Assembly (NCBI GenBank): GCA_039704465.1 | Contig: JASFAU010000018.1 | Coordinates: forward strand, 434,001 to 498,000 | Direction: 5' to 3' | DNA from: Plasmodiophora brassicae | Taxonomy: Eukaryota > Endomyxa > Phytomyxea > Plasmodiophorida > Plasmodiophoridae | DNA: 64,000 bases | Shown: positions 34,158 through 44,853 of the stretch, piece after piece | How the letters are laid out: every line of letters starts with the position of its first letter | How positions within the stretch are numbered: position 1 is the first letter of the stretch | Notes under the pieces: model-generated | Told to the model about the DNA's origin: nothing | Databases searched by the model: none | What the model saw: the letters and a program-made list of their open reading frames with translations, nothing else | Translations under genes and position numbers: made by a program

Positions 34158-34422
34158 CGCCGGCCCGACGTACGGCGTTTGGAAAATATCCTCGGGCGCC
34201 ACCACGCCACGCTGTGTCGTGTTGTGACGAACCAACGGACGCAGTGCCGAAGCTGCCCGCGCGGGGGGCGACGTACCCCGGAATGCAGCTCGTCAGGTTA
34301 ATGGGGTCACAGGCGTGAGTCACGGCGACGTACTCGGGCGGCATCGTTCCGGGCGGTTCCGGCTGCAGGCACGACACACAATCCAAACTGCCCCGCTGAG
34401 GCGATATCGAAACCGGGCGACC

Positions 34423-34977
34423 ATGAGGATCAAGGTCAAGCTGCTCAATGAGTTCAAGGCGTTCCTGCAGCGCGGCGGCGCCGTGGAGATGGCGATCGGT
34501 GTGGTCATGGGCGCGGGGTTCAACAGCATCGTGACGTCCATGACGTCGGACCTGTTCCTGCCGCTCGTGTCGATCATCTTCCCGTACAAGCTCGAGGAGA
34601 ACTTCTTGATCATCAAATGCAGCGACGCGCAGGGGCGAATGGGATGGGGCCTTCGCAGCTACTGCCACTGGCGGTACGGGAACTCGATGCCCACCCTGGA
34701 GCAGGCGGCGAAGGACGGCACGGTGACCTGGAACTACGGCCGGTTCCTGCAGCAGCTCCTCAACTTCTTCATCCTCTCCATCATGCTGTTCTTCGTCATG
34801 AAAACCTACCTCAAGGCGTTCCACATCAAGAAGCGCACGTGCAGGTACTGCTGCGAGGACATCAAGCTGGAAGCGACAAAGTGCCCCAAGTGCTGCTCGA
34901 CGCTCAGCAAAGAGACCGACGAACACGAGGCCGCCGAGCGGTTCGAAAAGGACACCGGCAACGAGGCCAACGTCTAG
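34423..34977 (+). CDS. mscL: Bacterial-type large-conductance mechanosensitive channel MscL with zinc-ribbon tail
   Basis: MscL opens under membrane tension to release solutes. The 184-residue, intron-free frame starts MRIKVKLLNEFKAFLQRGGA. TM1 is VEMAIGVVMGAGFNSIVTSM, and the periplasmic-loop equivalent is longer than usual and has several Cys/Trp. TM2 is LLNFFILSIMLFFVMKTYL. The C-terminal half adds CRYCCEDIKLEATKCPKCCS, a four-Cys rubredoxin-like zinc ribbon (C-x2-C ... C-x2-C) of the type found after MscL in some bacteria, then a charged tail. The absence of introns and the family's bacterial range suggest acquisition from bacteria. Base composition is like its neighbours, so any transfer is old. 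Start chosen at the ATG with the canonical FKxFxxRG N-terminus. Confidence 0.88.
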   Translation: MRIKVKLLNEFKAFLQRGGAVEMAIGVVMGAGFNSIVTSMTSDLFLPLVSIIFPYKLEENFLIIKCSDAQGRMGWGLRSYCHWRYGNSMPTLEQAAKDGTVTWNYGRFLQQLLNFFILSIMLFFVMKTYLKAFHIKKRTCRYCCEDIKLEATKCPKCCSTLSKETDEHEAAERFEKDTGNEANV

Positions 34978-35175
34978 CTACGTACACACACACACTGGGC
35001 CGTCCTTCCCCCCAACCTCCATAAAAGCGCCGCCGCTTCCTCCGCAAAACGCACCCCCGATGGCCAAGAATAGAATTGCGCTGTAACCGCGGCGGCGTCT
35101 GCCGCGGGATCCCGCAGTCGCCGGTGACGCGGAATCACGCCCCGACGCCGTCCATCGGTACATCCTTCGTAGCGT

Positions 35176-36255
35176 ATGGGCGGGTTCGTGTGCTGCGCCG
35201 AATCCGGCAGCCGGATGGCGCCGGCCGGTGCCATCCGGCTGTCGACCGACGTGCTGGACTGCGACGGCGGCGCCGCCTTCTCCATGGACATGTACTCGAC
35301 GGCGGCGACGCCGTCGTTCCCGCTGCGCAAGGCCGCCGCCCGCCGACCCTGGTGCACGTACGCTTTCATTGCCGCCAATATCGTAGGCGTCGTCCTGTTC
35401 GTCTGCCGTTCGCCTGTCGCTGACATGCTGTTGCGCTCGTGTTTGCTGTCAGGCGCTTATGGTTGCGCTGTTTGCAATGGGCGGGTGGGCCGTCGACGAC
35501 TTCCAGCACAACCAGCGTATGGATCGGTGCGACCTGCGGACGCCTGGGCTGACCCGTATGCAGTGATAGGGCCGCCTACCAGCGTCCTGCAGCGCTTCTC
35601 TGGGTCGCGGGCAGCGATCGTCGACGACGGCGAGCACTGGCGACTGTTCACGTCCATCTGGCTGCACGCCGGTATCGTTCATCTCCTGCTGAACATGGGC
35701 GCGCTCTATCGCGCAGGTTCCGACATTGAACTCGAGCACGGGTTGTTGACGTTCCTGTCCCTGTACCTCTTCTCCGGCCTGTGTGGGTCGTTCGCCTCTG
35801 CCGTGTTCGGCCTTTCGAACCAGGTCACGGTGGGCGCATCGGGCGCCCTGTTCGGCCTGTTCGGGTCGGACCTGGCGTATTTCGTCCATTACTACGCCGA
35901 CCTGGGCCCGTCCCGCTGGACCTTCTTCGCCGTCTTCCTCGTCTCGTCCATCGTCGGCCTGGGCCTGGGTCTGCACCCGATGCTGAACAACTTTGCGCAC
36001 ATTGGCGGGTTCATCGGCGGCGTCCTGTTCAGCATGGTCTGCCTGTCGCGATTCCAAACCATTCGCGGCCAGCCCTGGCTCAAGTACAACAGCCGAACGC
36101 TGGCCCTCTGCGTTGCGTTCGCGGTCCTCGCGCTGGCGTACGCCGGCGGCCTCGCCTACCTCCTCTTCGTCTCGAAGGTGCACGGCTACACCATCTGCCC
36201 CTGGTGCCGGTACCTGGACTGCTGGGAAACGTCCTGGTGGACATGCCCTGCCTGA
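35176..36255 (+). CDS. Rhomboid intramembrane serine protease
   Basis: Three exons (35176-35400, 35453-35516, 35564-36255) join to 326 residues. Rhomboid core: NQLIGPPTSVLQRF, WRLFTSIWLHAGIVHLLLNM (the H-x5-HxxxN type region), catalytic Ser in VGASGALFGLFGSD, and catalytic His in NFAHIGGFIGGVLFSM. Both catalytic residues are present, so it should be active. The protein begins MGGFVCC, a candidate N-myristoylation plus palmitoylation site. A Cys-rich end (TICPWCRYLDCWETSWWTCP) follows the last span. The second intron falls exactly where the invariant NxLIGP motif is rebuilt. Substrate unknown. Confidence 0.9.
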   Translation: MGGFVCCAESGSRMAPAGAIRLSTDVLDCDGGAAFSMDMYSTAATPSFPLRKAAARRPWCTYAFIAANIVGVVLFVCRSPVADMLLRSCLLSGAYGCAVCNGRVGRRRLPAQPAYGSVRPADAWADPYAVIGPPTSVLQRFSGSRAAIVDDGEHWRLFTSIWLHAGIVHLLLNMGALYRAGSDIELEHGLLTFLSLYLFSGLCGSFASAVFGLSNQVTVGASGALFGLFGSDLAYFVHYYADLGPSRWTFFAVFLVSSIVGLGLGLHPMLNNFAHIGGFIGGVLFSMVCLSRFQTIRGQPWLKYNSRTLALCVAFAVLALAYAGGLAYLLFVSKVHGYTICPWCRYLDCWETSWWTCPA

Positions 36256-36324
36256 CGTGGGACAACAGCAACGGTCGCAATAACAAGGCACGTTTCAGAG
36301 ACCCGGGGGGTGGTCGTTTGTATC

Positions 36325-37362
36325 CTACTGCAAGCGGAGGAAGCGCCCGTCCCACGACGCAACGCGCATCTGGTACGCGTGTACGTCGTGGTCGTCGTAC
36401 CGTAGGGACTTGCACGCGCGCTTGCACCCTGCCCAGTACCGATCGCAGACGCGTTCGCGGCGCATGTGGACGACCTGGCCGCAGTGTTGCAGGCGGGACC
36501 CGGCGAACAGCCCGCCCCGCATGTACTCGGGGACCTCGTCCCTGTTGTTCACGATGCGGTACGCGTGCCCCTCGTGGATCAGGCGGTCGAATTCCTGCTG
36601 GAACCGCCCGTTTCCGATGCGCATGGCGCCAAAGCTGACGAACGTGAGGCGCGCGCCCAGGACCAGCTGCGTCTGCGTGAACAGGGCATGCAGGGCGGCC
36701 ATGGCACCGCCGGCGCCCCACCCGGTCGCCACGACCGTCCCGTGCGGGTGCTCCTTGATGAACAGCTGGACGGTCTCGGTCACGTCCTCGTAGACGGATC
36801 GCCACAGACCGGCAATGCCGCTGTGGACGGCAGCGTCGACGTCGATGCCCTGCGCCTCGGCGAACGGCTCCAGCTCGTAGTCGTCAATGTCGACGACGGC
36901 GCTCGGTACGCCGTCCGCGTGGAACACGAGGATCATCTCCGGGTTGGTCTGCACCTCGGCAACGTGGTGGTGGACCAGCAGGTCCCTGTCGTGCACCTCG
37001 ATGGCCGTCACGCTCGCCTGCCCGCATCGTGCCTGTTTGACGAACGCGGCGTGGCGGCTCAGGGCGACCTCCCCGGTGTCTAACGACGTTGCCACCGTCT
37101 TGGGCGTCGAGTCGCCGGCGCAGATCGTGATCAGCTTGAGGAGGTCTTCGAGGAGCACCCTGGACGGCGGGGTCGACGCGGCAAGTGGCCGACGTCGACG
37201 TCGATCGGCGCTGTGGCTGCGGCGACGGTCGCGCTTGTCGGCACAGCAGCAGACGCCGCAGCAGACCGTGCATGCGGTCAGGCACGTGCAACTGCTGGCG
37301 CAGCAGGCGCACGTGTTCGCGCAGCAGGCGCAACTCTCCGTCAGGAACGAACAGCAGCCCAT
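36325..37362 (-). CDS. Lipase class 3-like protein lacking the nucleophile, with Cys-cluster N-terminus
   Basis: A single-exon frame of 345 residues. The alpha/beta-hydrolase (lipase_3) outline is visible: TVVATGWGAGGAMAALHAL at the nucleophile elbow, TFVSFGAMRIGNGRFQQEF, YRIVNNRDEVPEYM and DVHAYQMRV. The elbow, normally G-H-S-L-G, reads G-W-G-A-G: the catalytic Ser is Gly and the His is Trp, so it is probably not an active lipase. The N-terminus MGCCSFLTESCACCANTCAC continues as a 37-residue Cys-rich stretch, suited to myristoylation and multiple palmitoylation. An in-frame Met at 37446 lies upstream; MGCC is the better start. A binding or scaffold role at membranes is a guess. Confidence 0.75.
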   Translation of the reverse strand: MGCCSFLTESCACCANTCACCASSCTCLTACTVCCGVCCCADKRDRRRSHSADRRRRRPLAASTPPSRVLLEDLLKLITICAGDSTPKTVATSLDTGEVALSRHAAFVKQARCGQASVTAIEVHDRDLLVHHHVAEVQTNPEMILVFHADGVPSAVVDIDDYELEPFAEAQGIDVDAAVHSGIAGLWRSVYEDVTETVQLFIKEHPHGTVVATGWGAGGAMAALHALFTQTQLVLGARLTFVSFGAMRIGNGRFQQEFDRLIHEGHAYRIVNNRDEVPEYMRGGLFAGSRLQHCGQVVHMRRERVCDRYWAGCKRACKSLRYDDHDVHAYQMRVASWDGRFLRLQ

Positions 37363-37716
37363 GTCGGCTCGCGCTGCTGCAAGGCAAGTATGCCCAGGGC
37401 GACCAGCGCGGAACGTGATCGCCAGAGGCAACGGGCAGTGACTCACGGCGCCAGACGACCCTTACGACTGCCCCGTTGGTATGCATTGGGTGTGGGAAGT
37501 GACGAATCCATTAAAACTGTTATAGGTAACGATGAGATGGCAGACCCGTGCCTGCCGTCTCAGGCTATTTGTGGGACGTCATGCATGTCGTCCCATGACG
37601 CGATATATCGCGCGCGACGGGAAAACCGACTCGAGTCACAGCGGCCAGAGGTACGACCGCGACGATCGCTGTCCGGGGGGAGGGTTGGCGTCGATATTAG
37701 CCGGGTCTCGTGGGCG

Positions 37717-38557
37717 ATGAAGCTGATCAGCATGGTGGTGCTGTCGGCGCAGCCGACGCTGCCCGACCCGATCATCCTGGCCGCGGAACACGACGTGTCC
37801 AGCTTCTCGTATTTCCAGCGGAAGAGGTCGCAGCACGATCCCGGCCGATACCGTCCCTCGAACTGATTGAGGGGCGGCCGTTCGTACGTAGTGTCCAGGA
37901 AATGTCGGTGTTCCTGGCGCGGAACACGGCCAAGAAGGCGATCGTTGGCGAGCGCAGCAGCCTGGATCACGAAGGTCTGCGCTGTTGACGTGCCGCCCTG
38001 CAGGATCGTGAGGTGATGGTCATCGGACAGGCCACACGGCGCATTACTTCCTCAAGGGGAACGGTCTCATCGCGTTCGTGATGACCGACCAGGAGTACCC
38101 AGACCGCAAGGCGCACTCGCTGGTCACACTCACGCTGCAGAAATTCGAAGAAACGTTCAAAGGTGTGTGCGTCCACAGCGATCGCGTCAGGCCGCGGCGC
38201 TGAGCACACGGATGTGTTCAGACTGGAAGTCGGAGAAGGCTGACAAGATGTACGACTTCCCCTGGCTCAAGGACGCCCTTCGGCAGTATCAGAACCCCGA
38301 CGATAAGGTCGGGCAAACGCTCCGGGAGATCGACGACGTGAAGCGGATCATGCACAAGAACATCGAGCAGACGCTGGGCCGAGGCGACGACCTCGACATG
38401 CTTGTCCACAAGTCGGAGGACCTGTCCGCCCGGTCGAAACAGTTCTACAAGCAAACGAAAGGTGTGCGCGCGCTGTGCGTTTGCATTCGCTTTCATCGCC
38501 GAAGTTGACGACGGTATCTGTACAGCGCTGCCGAAACATTGCTGCTCTATACAGTAG
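37717..38557 (+). CDS. YKT6: R-SNARE YKT6
   Basis: Lipid-anchored SNARE for Golgi, endosome and vacuole fusion. Five exons (37717-37826, 37892-37974, 38031-38162, 38222-38461, 38526-38557) join to 198 residues, the same length as human YKT6. The longin domain starts MKLISMVVLSAQ with EHDVSSFSYFQRKSVQE and LIAFVMTDQEYPDRKA. The SNARE helix reads KVGQTLREIDDVKRIMHKNI with the central Arg, then LGRGDDLDMLVHKSEDLSAR. The last exon adds HCCSIQ, a CC-a-a-x box (first Cys palmitoylated, second prenylated in known YKT6). The tiny last exon carries the whole anchor. Confidence 0.95.
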
Positions 38558-38688
38558 CGCGACTCAGCCGCGCATGCGTCCATCGGGGGGAGGGCCGTAT
38601 TTATGATGCTGTGACGAACGACATGTACATATGTACATATAAACGCATAAATAGAATTGATGTAGAATGTGGGTAGACAGAGTGCCGT

Positions 38689-41600
38689 TCAGCGGGTCGT
38701 CTCGCCATTGCAGGTCGGGTTCAGCGCTGTGCCCGCGAATCCCGTCTCCTTCCTCTGGCTGCGCCGCTCTTCGGGAATGTGCAGGGTCAGCAGCTCCGTG
38801 TCGGGATCATCGTCCCCAATCGGATCAACGATAACCGTCACGGTCGTCCCTCTGGGGATTTCACATTGCTGTGCAACGACAACTCAGCCAGGGAGCGCAT
38901 GCAATACCAGATCACACGCGGCAACCACCTCCAGCGTCAACGAGTCGGACAGTTCTGCACCATCCGGGCCAAGAATGTGCTGCCGGTCTGGCGGGACATC
39001 CCAGTGCTCGAGGAGCCTCAGCTTCAGCTCGTAGATCGAATCGGTCGAGTTGACCTGCAAATCGATCGGCGGCAGGCCCACGCTGCGCCGACTGCGTTTA
39101 CGTGAGTGCCTGCCAGTCGGCCCTGGTCAGATTGATGGGTTCCAGTGAGGCGTGCTCCGCTTACGATTGCCGAGCGGTCTCCGCATCGTTGCTAGCAATA
39201 GCACGAATGCCTGCGCCTTGATAGATGAACCTGTCCTCGCGCGTGCAAGCGTGGCAGACTTCGGGCGCGGTCGTTGAAGAGCCGTCATGGTGGATCGTGA
39301 CGGAGACGGCGGGACCAACAATGCCGTATCGTGCGACGACGACGTCGAATTCGTTCTTCAGAAAGAGGCGAACAGCGCGATCGGCCATGCTGTTGTAAAC
39401 GTTTCCCGTCCATGGCGTGTCGCAGACGAGCTTGCCATGTGCAGTGCACAGCATCGACTCGGTAATGATCGGCCCGGGGCGCTGCCCAGCTGGACCTCCT
39501 CGGTCTGTCTTTGTGAATATCGACCATGCGTCAAACCAGGCCATCGGCAGCACAACGTAATCACCGGGCGGGGAGCCGGTCAGCTTGAGCGATTCTCGAA
39601 CGAGTTGCCGTTCACGTTTCAACTCGTCGACGGCATCGCGTCGCGTCATCTGTGTCTGGAGTTTCTGCTCCAGGCACATTTCGCAAACGACCGCGGTTGC
39701 CGGCAAGAGTGACTCGTCTGAATAGCCGTACTCGATCATCAGCTCGCGCACGTCGACGCTGATTAGCGTCCGGCCTTGCTTAGAGTTTGTCAAGCCGCCA
39801 TGCGCGCACAGCACGCCCTCCCACATGGTAGACGACGCGCGGTCGGGCGCAGGATTCGACGGGGACGGATCCTTGAGCGACTTCTTCAACTGTGACATGA
39901 AGGGTTTGCTGCAAATAACGGAGACTGAGTTGGTCCGGGTCACACGACGGATAAGCATTTCGACCTTATCCAACGTGCGTTTGGGTCTCTTTGAAGGTCA
40001 GACTGCAGGAACGACTCGATCGCTTCCAATAGTCGAGAGCCACGTGTGGCTTCAAAGACACATGGGCGACATAAACGGTGAGTGGGTGGCGCCGCAGGAG
40101 TGTCAGTCGGCAAAGTCGCCGATATCGTACTCCACGTTCTCAAGCTGATACGCACCATGGAACTAGATAGCAAGTGTCAGTGTCAGACGCGACGAAGAAA
40201 GCAGAAATGTGGATACCCAGACTTCAAAGGGTCGAGACAACCGTGGGTGCACAGCAGCGATGCGAAATCGGGAGGTTCGAGCAGGTCAGGAATGTCGACA
40301 CCCCTCGCCCAGTCAACTGCCCAGACCAGCGGAAGGACAACGGCGGACGAGTCCAAACCGCCAGGCTCGGCTGCCAGTAATGGTTCAACGGGTGGGTGTT
40401 CTCCGTCAAACGCAAGCGCGACCGCATGCTTTCGTCCAGTAACCTGCTCTTCCTGGAGGGATCACACAATAAGCAGCATGCGAACGGCGTTACTGAAGCC
40501 ATGCCTGTACAAGTTGGCAGAGTTCTGCAGTCCTTTCAGCAAGACCTTTCGCCATGTCCTCATTCTGCGCGTCGACAAGGTCTGACAGCTCCTTGGTGAT
40601 TGGGCAGGTCGAATCGCGTTCATCGCTATCTGCAGTCCGGGCATAAACAACGAGATATGCCGTCGTAGACCGAACCGCATCGTTCTGGATAAACGAGCCC
40701 TCCTTCATCACTTCGACCTGACACGAAACCATCGTCACATCACAGCAGGACACCCAGGTAGAATCACTACGTTTTCGTCGTTGAACGAGTGCCACGCGGT
40801 CCCATCTGCGTTGCGGATATCGGCCACAAAATGGCCGCTATCAGCAGACGAGCCCAGGTGACGAAGAACAGCAACTGCCTCGTAGGTCGCCGATTCACCA
40901 GACGTCCACCGACTGAAGTCCATCTGCTTGGGTATTTCTGTGGGGGACTTCACCTGCAACCGTTCCAGTACATGAGCGCTGCACATCGGACGTGCACCTG
41001 GCCGACCTTCTTTTTCGACAGCGACGTCTTGTCGAATACGAAGCGAAGCAGGTGCAGGTTGAGTACGCGAGGAAGCCTTGTCAGCCGAAGACACCTGCGC
41101 GCTGTGCACTTGCATTTGCATACGTTGCAGTAGAACGCGTTTGAGCCGTCCAGCACCTCAATCTGCGTCAGTTCGTCCATGCTAACGGCCCTGAGCAATT
41201 GATATGCAGTAACAGCACTCTGCACGTGTACCTCGTTTGCAGGGTTTCCTTGATGTTCAGCTGCAGGTCAGGAAACGATTCCGAGCGAGTCGTTATCGTT
41301 CCACATCCCTGGCACGTTGTCACGTACTCATACTGTCCATGGAATTCGTCTTCGACAAGGGACAAGGGGCGCATGCGCTCCTAAGTTCCGAATCAAACCG
41401 ACCAGTATCGACAACAAGACAGATGCCAACCTGGATATGTGCCAAGAGAAGTTTGTTGAACTCGTGCAGGTCTTGATGTACATTGATATCCAGTTGCAGC
41501 GCTTCGATGAAATCGACAGGCGCGATGCTCTGTGCCTGTGACAGCGACAACCGGGCAAACAGTTTCCGAAGCTCGCTCACGATCGGATCGCCGTCCCCGT

Positions 41601-41748
41601 CAAACGTCAGGATACCGTTTCGAAATCGTCGATTGGCAAATAGGAGTTGCAGCAGCGAGTTGATATAGCAGGTGGCGCCCATATTGCGAAGCCCGACCGG
41701 CATCGTTGGCGATCGGGGCATCAGGTCATCCACTTGGGACCTCAGCAA
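38689..41748 (-). CDS. USP48: Ubiquitin carboxyl-terminal hydrolase USP48
   Basis: Deubiquitinase with DUSP domains and a C-terminal ubiquitin-like domain. Many exons, minus strand. The Cys box reads GLRNMGATCYINSLLQLLF, followed by LDINVHQDLHEFNKLL. The zinc site includes YEYVTTCQGCGTITTRSE and FYCNVCKCK. The His box reads SADSGHFVADIRNADGTAWH with SFNDENVV. DUSP-type segments follow (LLCTHGCLDPLK; VLCAHGGLTNSK with EMCLEQKLQ; DYVVLPMAWFDAWSIFT). The ubiquitin-like domain includes TDSIYELKLRLLEHWDVPPD, and the end ETGFAGTALNP mirrors the EEGFKGTGLL end of animal USP48. Catalytic Cys and His are both visible. Start at 41748 or the Met at about 41721. Confidence 0.92.
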
Positions 41749-41782
41749 CGCAACCTACATCATGGTGTTTCAGCAACAGGGA

Positions 41783-42195
41783 ATAAGAGTTACCGGCACC
41801 GGCAGACCCGTTCTGACGGCGTACTCGACCAGATGCCCTTCGAGCACGACTTCGTCCAGACGCGAGACTGGCAGTTCGGGTTCTTGGGACATCTACGACC
41901 TAGACGACTGGCACTATCAGGGCAGAACGCGCTGCACAGCGACCACGAGCGGACCGGTGCACGACGGCAGGTGGAACCCGTACGCCTCTGCCAGCTCGGC
42001 GTCCGTCACTGGCAGATCCGACATGCCCCTGCCCGCTGTCACGAGACGAACCACACGACGCACACGGGCCACTGGGCAGTCACTGCAATCCAACGGAGTT
42101 CCGCGTCGAAATAGAATACGCGTCGGAAAACCTGACGAGCGACACAGTGGGTCGCTAACGGCACGTATCGTCCTACGCCCGCTGGAATACGACAT
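41783..42195 (-). CDS. Possible small gene, unrecognised
   Basis: Minus-strand segments MSYSSGRRTIRAVSDPLCRS (from 42195), GMSDLPVTDAELAEAYGFHL and MSQEPELPVSRLDEVVLEGH look coding and can be joined with two short GT-AG introns, ending TLIPCC. The basic N-terminus could be a targeting peptide. No family recognised and the splice choices are not unique. Confidence 0.35.
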
Positions 42196-42359
42196 ACTCT
42201 ACAGTAGCAGGCTGCGACGATTCGACCGGCAATGCAGTGATGCATGGCAGCGTGTACAATAAGCAAAACCGGGTTGACATGTCAGTGGTCTATACCGTGA
42301 GCTACATATATAAGGTAGAGGGAAGTGCAGGAGAGGACAGATGAACACCCGACTGGATC

Positions 42360-42904
42360 TTAGAAGGACCAGCTCTCCCCACATCCACACATGCCTTTGA
42401 CGTTTGGGTTGTTGAATACAAATTCAGCCTTGAGGTCGTCTTCGACAAAGTCCATTGTGGTCCCCACAAGGAACATGAGGGCCTTGCCATCAACGAGAAC
42501 AGTGACGCCTGTCAATGTCGGATATGAGGTTCGATCCACCTGCACGCTGGCACCTTGGCCGTCTTACCATGCTGCTTGACGACTTCGTCCGTTGGCGCAA
42601 TCTCGTTCGCGTATTTCATCGTGTACGATTGCCCATTGCACCCGCGTCGAATGATCCCAATCCGCACACCGAGCCTAATTCAACCATCAGACGCGCCCTG
42701 ATGTCGCCCACACGCCGCATACGAATCGGAACGACTCCGGAGCAGGTCCTCCAGACGCTGGGCGGCCCGCTCCGTGATCACCAACGGGTCCGGCCTAGGT
42801 GCACGAGGTCGACGTCGCGCCGCTTCATCCGACAGGCCCCTGTGCAACACCGCGGGCGACACCCACGCACGCCCTCGACATCGACGCAGAACAGCCGTTA
42901 GCAT
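42360..42904 (-). CDS. ISCA1: Mitochondrial iron-sulfur cluster assembly protein ISCA1 type
   Basis: A-type carrier that helps build [4Fe-4S] clusters in mitochondria. Three exons. The N-terminus [20 protein letters not shown] is a presequence. The core reads [19 protein letters not shown], then across an intron [20 protein letters not shown], then across a second intron [20 protein letters not shown] and [18 protein letters not shown]. The three conserved cluster-binding Cys (RGC-N-G and CGCG) are present. Length and ending match the ISCA1 family. Confidence 0.93.
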
Positions 42905-43188
42905 TGGGCATCGAAATAGGTGCAACCGCAGCCGCCACCGCCCCGTTTTGCGGACTACTTGAGAGCTCATCCGGTCCAGACCAGTCCAGACCAGTGAACA
43001 ACGTGCCTGTCCGGTTCGTCAACTACGGAGCTGTAATTGCAGCTCTGCAGTTGACGGCACTGTCTCGGAGTGGTGCCCCGAAATGATACCACCAGCCGAG
43101 CGCCCTCATTCGGCGACAGGAATCGGGTATCGGAATCCGGCGGACCGACGCGTTCCGCCAGGTATTCACAGCGGTCGAGCGAGGCGCG

Positions 43189-43482
43189 ATGTGGCGCGCT
43201 AGGCTGTTGCAGTACTGGATGTATCCCCATTCGATGCCGCAGCACGTGCGGACCAAGATAGGGATCGCGACCGTGGCGACAGGCGTGTGTTCGCCGTTTG
43301 CAATCTGGATCTTCGTCCGCAAGCACCCGCCGTACCCGGCGTCGTTGGCCATCACTCCAGAGCCGTGGTCCTTCCGGTTTCTGGAGTGGGTCGGGGCGCC
43401 CGACCCCGTCCTAGACTATCTGATACCGGGCAGGGCTGATGGTCGCTTGTCAAGCCAGCAGACGCCGACGACGCAGCCGTAA
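43189..43482 (+). CDS. Small single-span membrane protein, probably mitochondrial
   Basis: A 97-residue frame. It starts MWRARLLQYWMYPHSMPQHV, then one hydrophobic helix (KIGIATVATGVCSPFAIWIF) followed by VRKHPPYPAS and a Pro-rich tail. The layout (short basic N-terminus, one span, YPAS/PDPV tail) resembles small accessory subunits of respiratory complexes, and it lies in a run of such genes, but I cannot assign a subunit. Confidence 0.5.
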   Translation: MWRARLLQYWMYPHSMPQHVRTKIGIATVATGVCSPFAIWIFVRKHPPYPASLAITPEPWSFRFLEWVGAPDPVLDYLIPGRADGRLSSQQTPTTQP

Positions 43483-43624
43483 CTATCAACATTGGGAAGA
43501 GATTGCGTATGCCATTCAGGCACCTATGGCTACGATTGTCAGCTAGCGGCGTCGAGAATCGTGACCGATTTACTGCCGAGGGCACGACCTGCTGGTCGCG
43601 CCCACCTGGGAGGTAGTAGTCGTC

Positions 43625-44041
43625 TTAGTGGTCGGCGTGCTTCTTCTTGGGCGCTTCCGCGTCCGGTCGGCTCATGCGCTCGTTCAGGTCGCCGAACAGG
43701 CTCTTGCTGGCGTGCTTCAGCCGCTGGCGAAGCGGATGGTCGAAATACTGTTGACCTTCCTCGACATTGTTCCGAACAATTTGGTCCCGAGCCTCGCGGT
43801 TGATGCTGTATGGCGCAAAGTCACTGGCAATGTCGACGGCAATGGCGTATTCGAAACGCACTGGACATCGGGAGCAAACGTTGCCGTTCGGAACAGCATA
43901 AAGGTGCCCAGGCAGAGCGCACCGCCGGCCAGGCCGAAGATCGGCCAGGTCTGTACGCACCCATCAGCACGCCGCCACACGCGTCGACACCCGGCCAGGC
44001 ACCTCGGGATGGCTCATCCATTTGGTGAACATGTTGACCAT
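43625..44041 (-). CDS. NDUFA4-like small mitochondrial membrane protein
   Basis: Three exons (44041-43991, 43950-43862, 43805-43625) join to 106 residues. MVNMFTKWMSHPEVPGR is followed by TWPIFGLAGGALCLGTFMLF and RTATFAPDVHINREARD. The pattern H-P ... one membrane helix ... R-x4-(N/A)PDV matches NDUFA4 (COXFA4), a respiratory-chain accessory subunit of complex IV in animals. The tail is longer and charged (KHASKSLFGDLNERMSRP, ending Lys/His-rich). Intron 1 is only 40 bp. Confidence 0.6.
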
Positions 44042-44398
44042 GGCGCCGCAACCGTCACCAACTGCTCACCGCAGCTGCCTCTTTCGGGAGCTCTCTACCG
44101 ACACACGATTTGTCGACACCGCCGATGGCCTTTGCTGTGTTTTTCCGAGCCGCGTCCAATCGACGACGGGCAGTCACAGCGGCTCGCTCTCGGGCCCACA
44201 CAGTGCCTGAAAAATGCGTCACCCCACGAACAAACCGGCAACAGAGGAAGTAATCACGGTCCAGCACCGACGTGAGCAGCAACATACGCGTCCCGATGCC
44301 CCATGCCAGTCAGATCGGAGGGATCGTCTGATAGGGCCACTATACAATACGATATCGCGGGGGCAGATGTGATGGACATATGTATTTCACAGGTCAAG
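44042..44398. other. Intergenic, nothing recognised
   Basis: About 350 bp between two small minus-strand mitochondrial-type genes. No supported open frame. Confidence 0.35.
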
Positions 44399-44642
44399 TC
44401 AGTGTTTGTGGAAGAAATCGGCAGGCAGGTCGCCGTTCTCGACCAGCTTCTTCTGCAGGTTCTGGTAGTACGTGCGGGACGTCTTAATGGCTTCCCACTG
44501 ACGCATCTTCCACCTGCGCCATCGGTTCAGCGCCGGGCGGGGGCGACACAAGCAGCGCGGCCGCTTCCTACCACAGGCCGAACCCCGTCCCGATGCACAT
44601 GCCAACAAAGCCCTGGAATATCACGCTGTGCTTCAGGCTCAT
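44399..44642 (-). CDS. Small single-span protein, COX6C/Cox9-like
   Basis: Two exons (44642-44572 and 44513-44399) join to 61 residues. MSLKHSVIFQGFVGMCIGTG continues into FGLWWKMRQWEAIKTSRTYY and QNLQKKLVENGD. A short N-terminus, one membrane helix with Gly/Trp, then a basic amphipathic helix ending in Tyr/Leu pairs is the layout of cytochrome c oxidase subunit 6C/Cox9. It resembles the divergent gene at 44854. Confidence 0.5.
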
Positions 44643-44853
44643 CTTGATCACTCCCGCCGACACGGCCGAACCGCTGCCACGCTCAACCCTAAGCTTCTGT
44701 GACGCTAAAACGTGGGACTGGGAGGTCGTCCCCGCATTTCCAAGTTTTTTGCACGCGTTTCACAAGTGAGACTGCTCTCCGCGTGCCTCCCGGGCTGGCC
44801 TCTGCGAAATTCCGAAGTCGATTCGGATTCGGATCGGAGGCAGTATTCCAACA

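Noticed and set aside
33196..34926. 576-residue minus-strand open frame
   Set aside because: Composite of antisense MscL, leader and out-of-frame XPNPEP1; the spliced XPNPEP1 model fits known motifs throughout.
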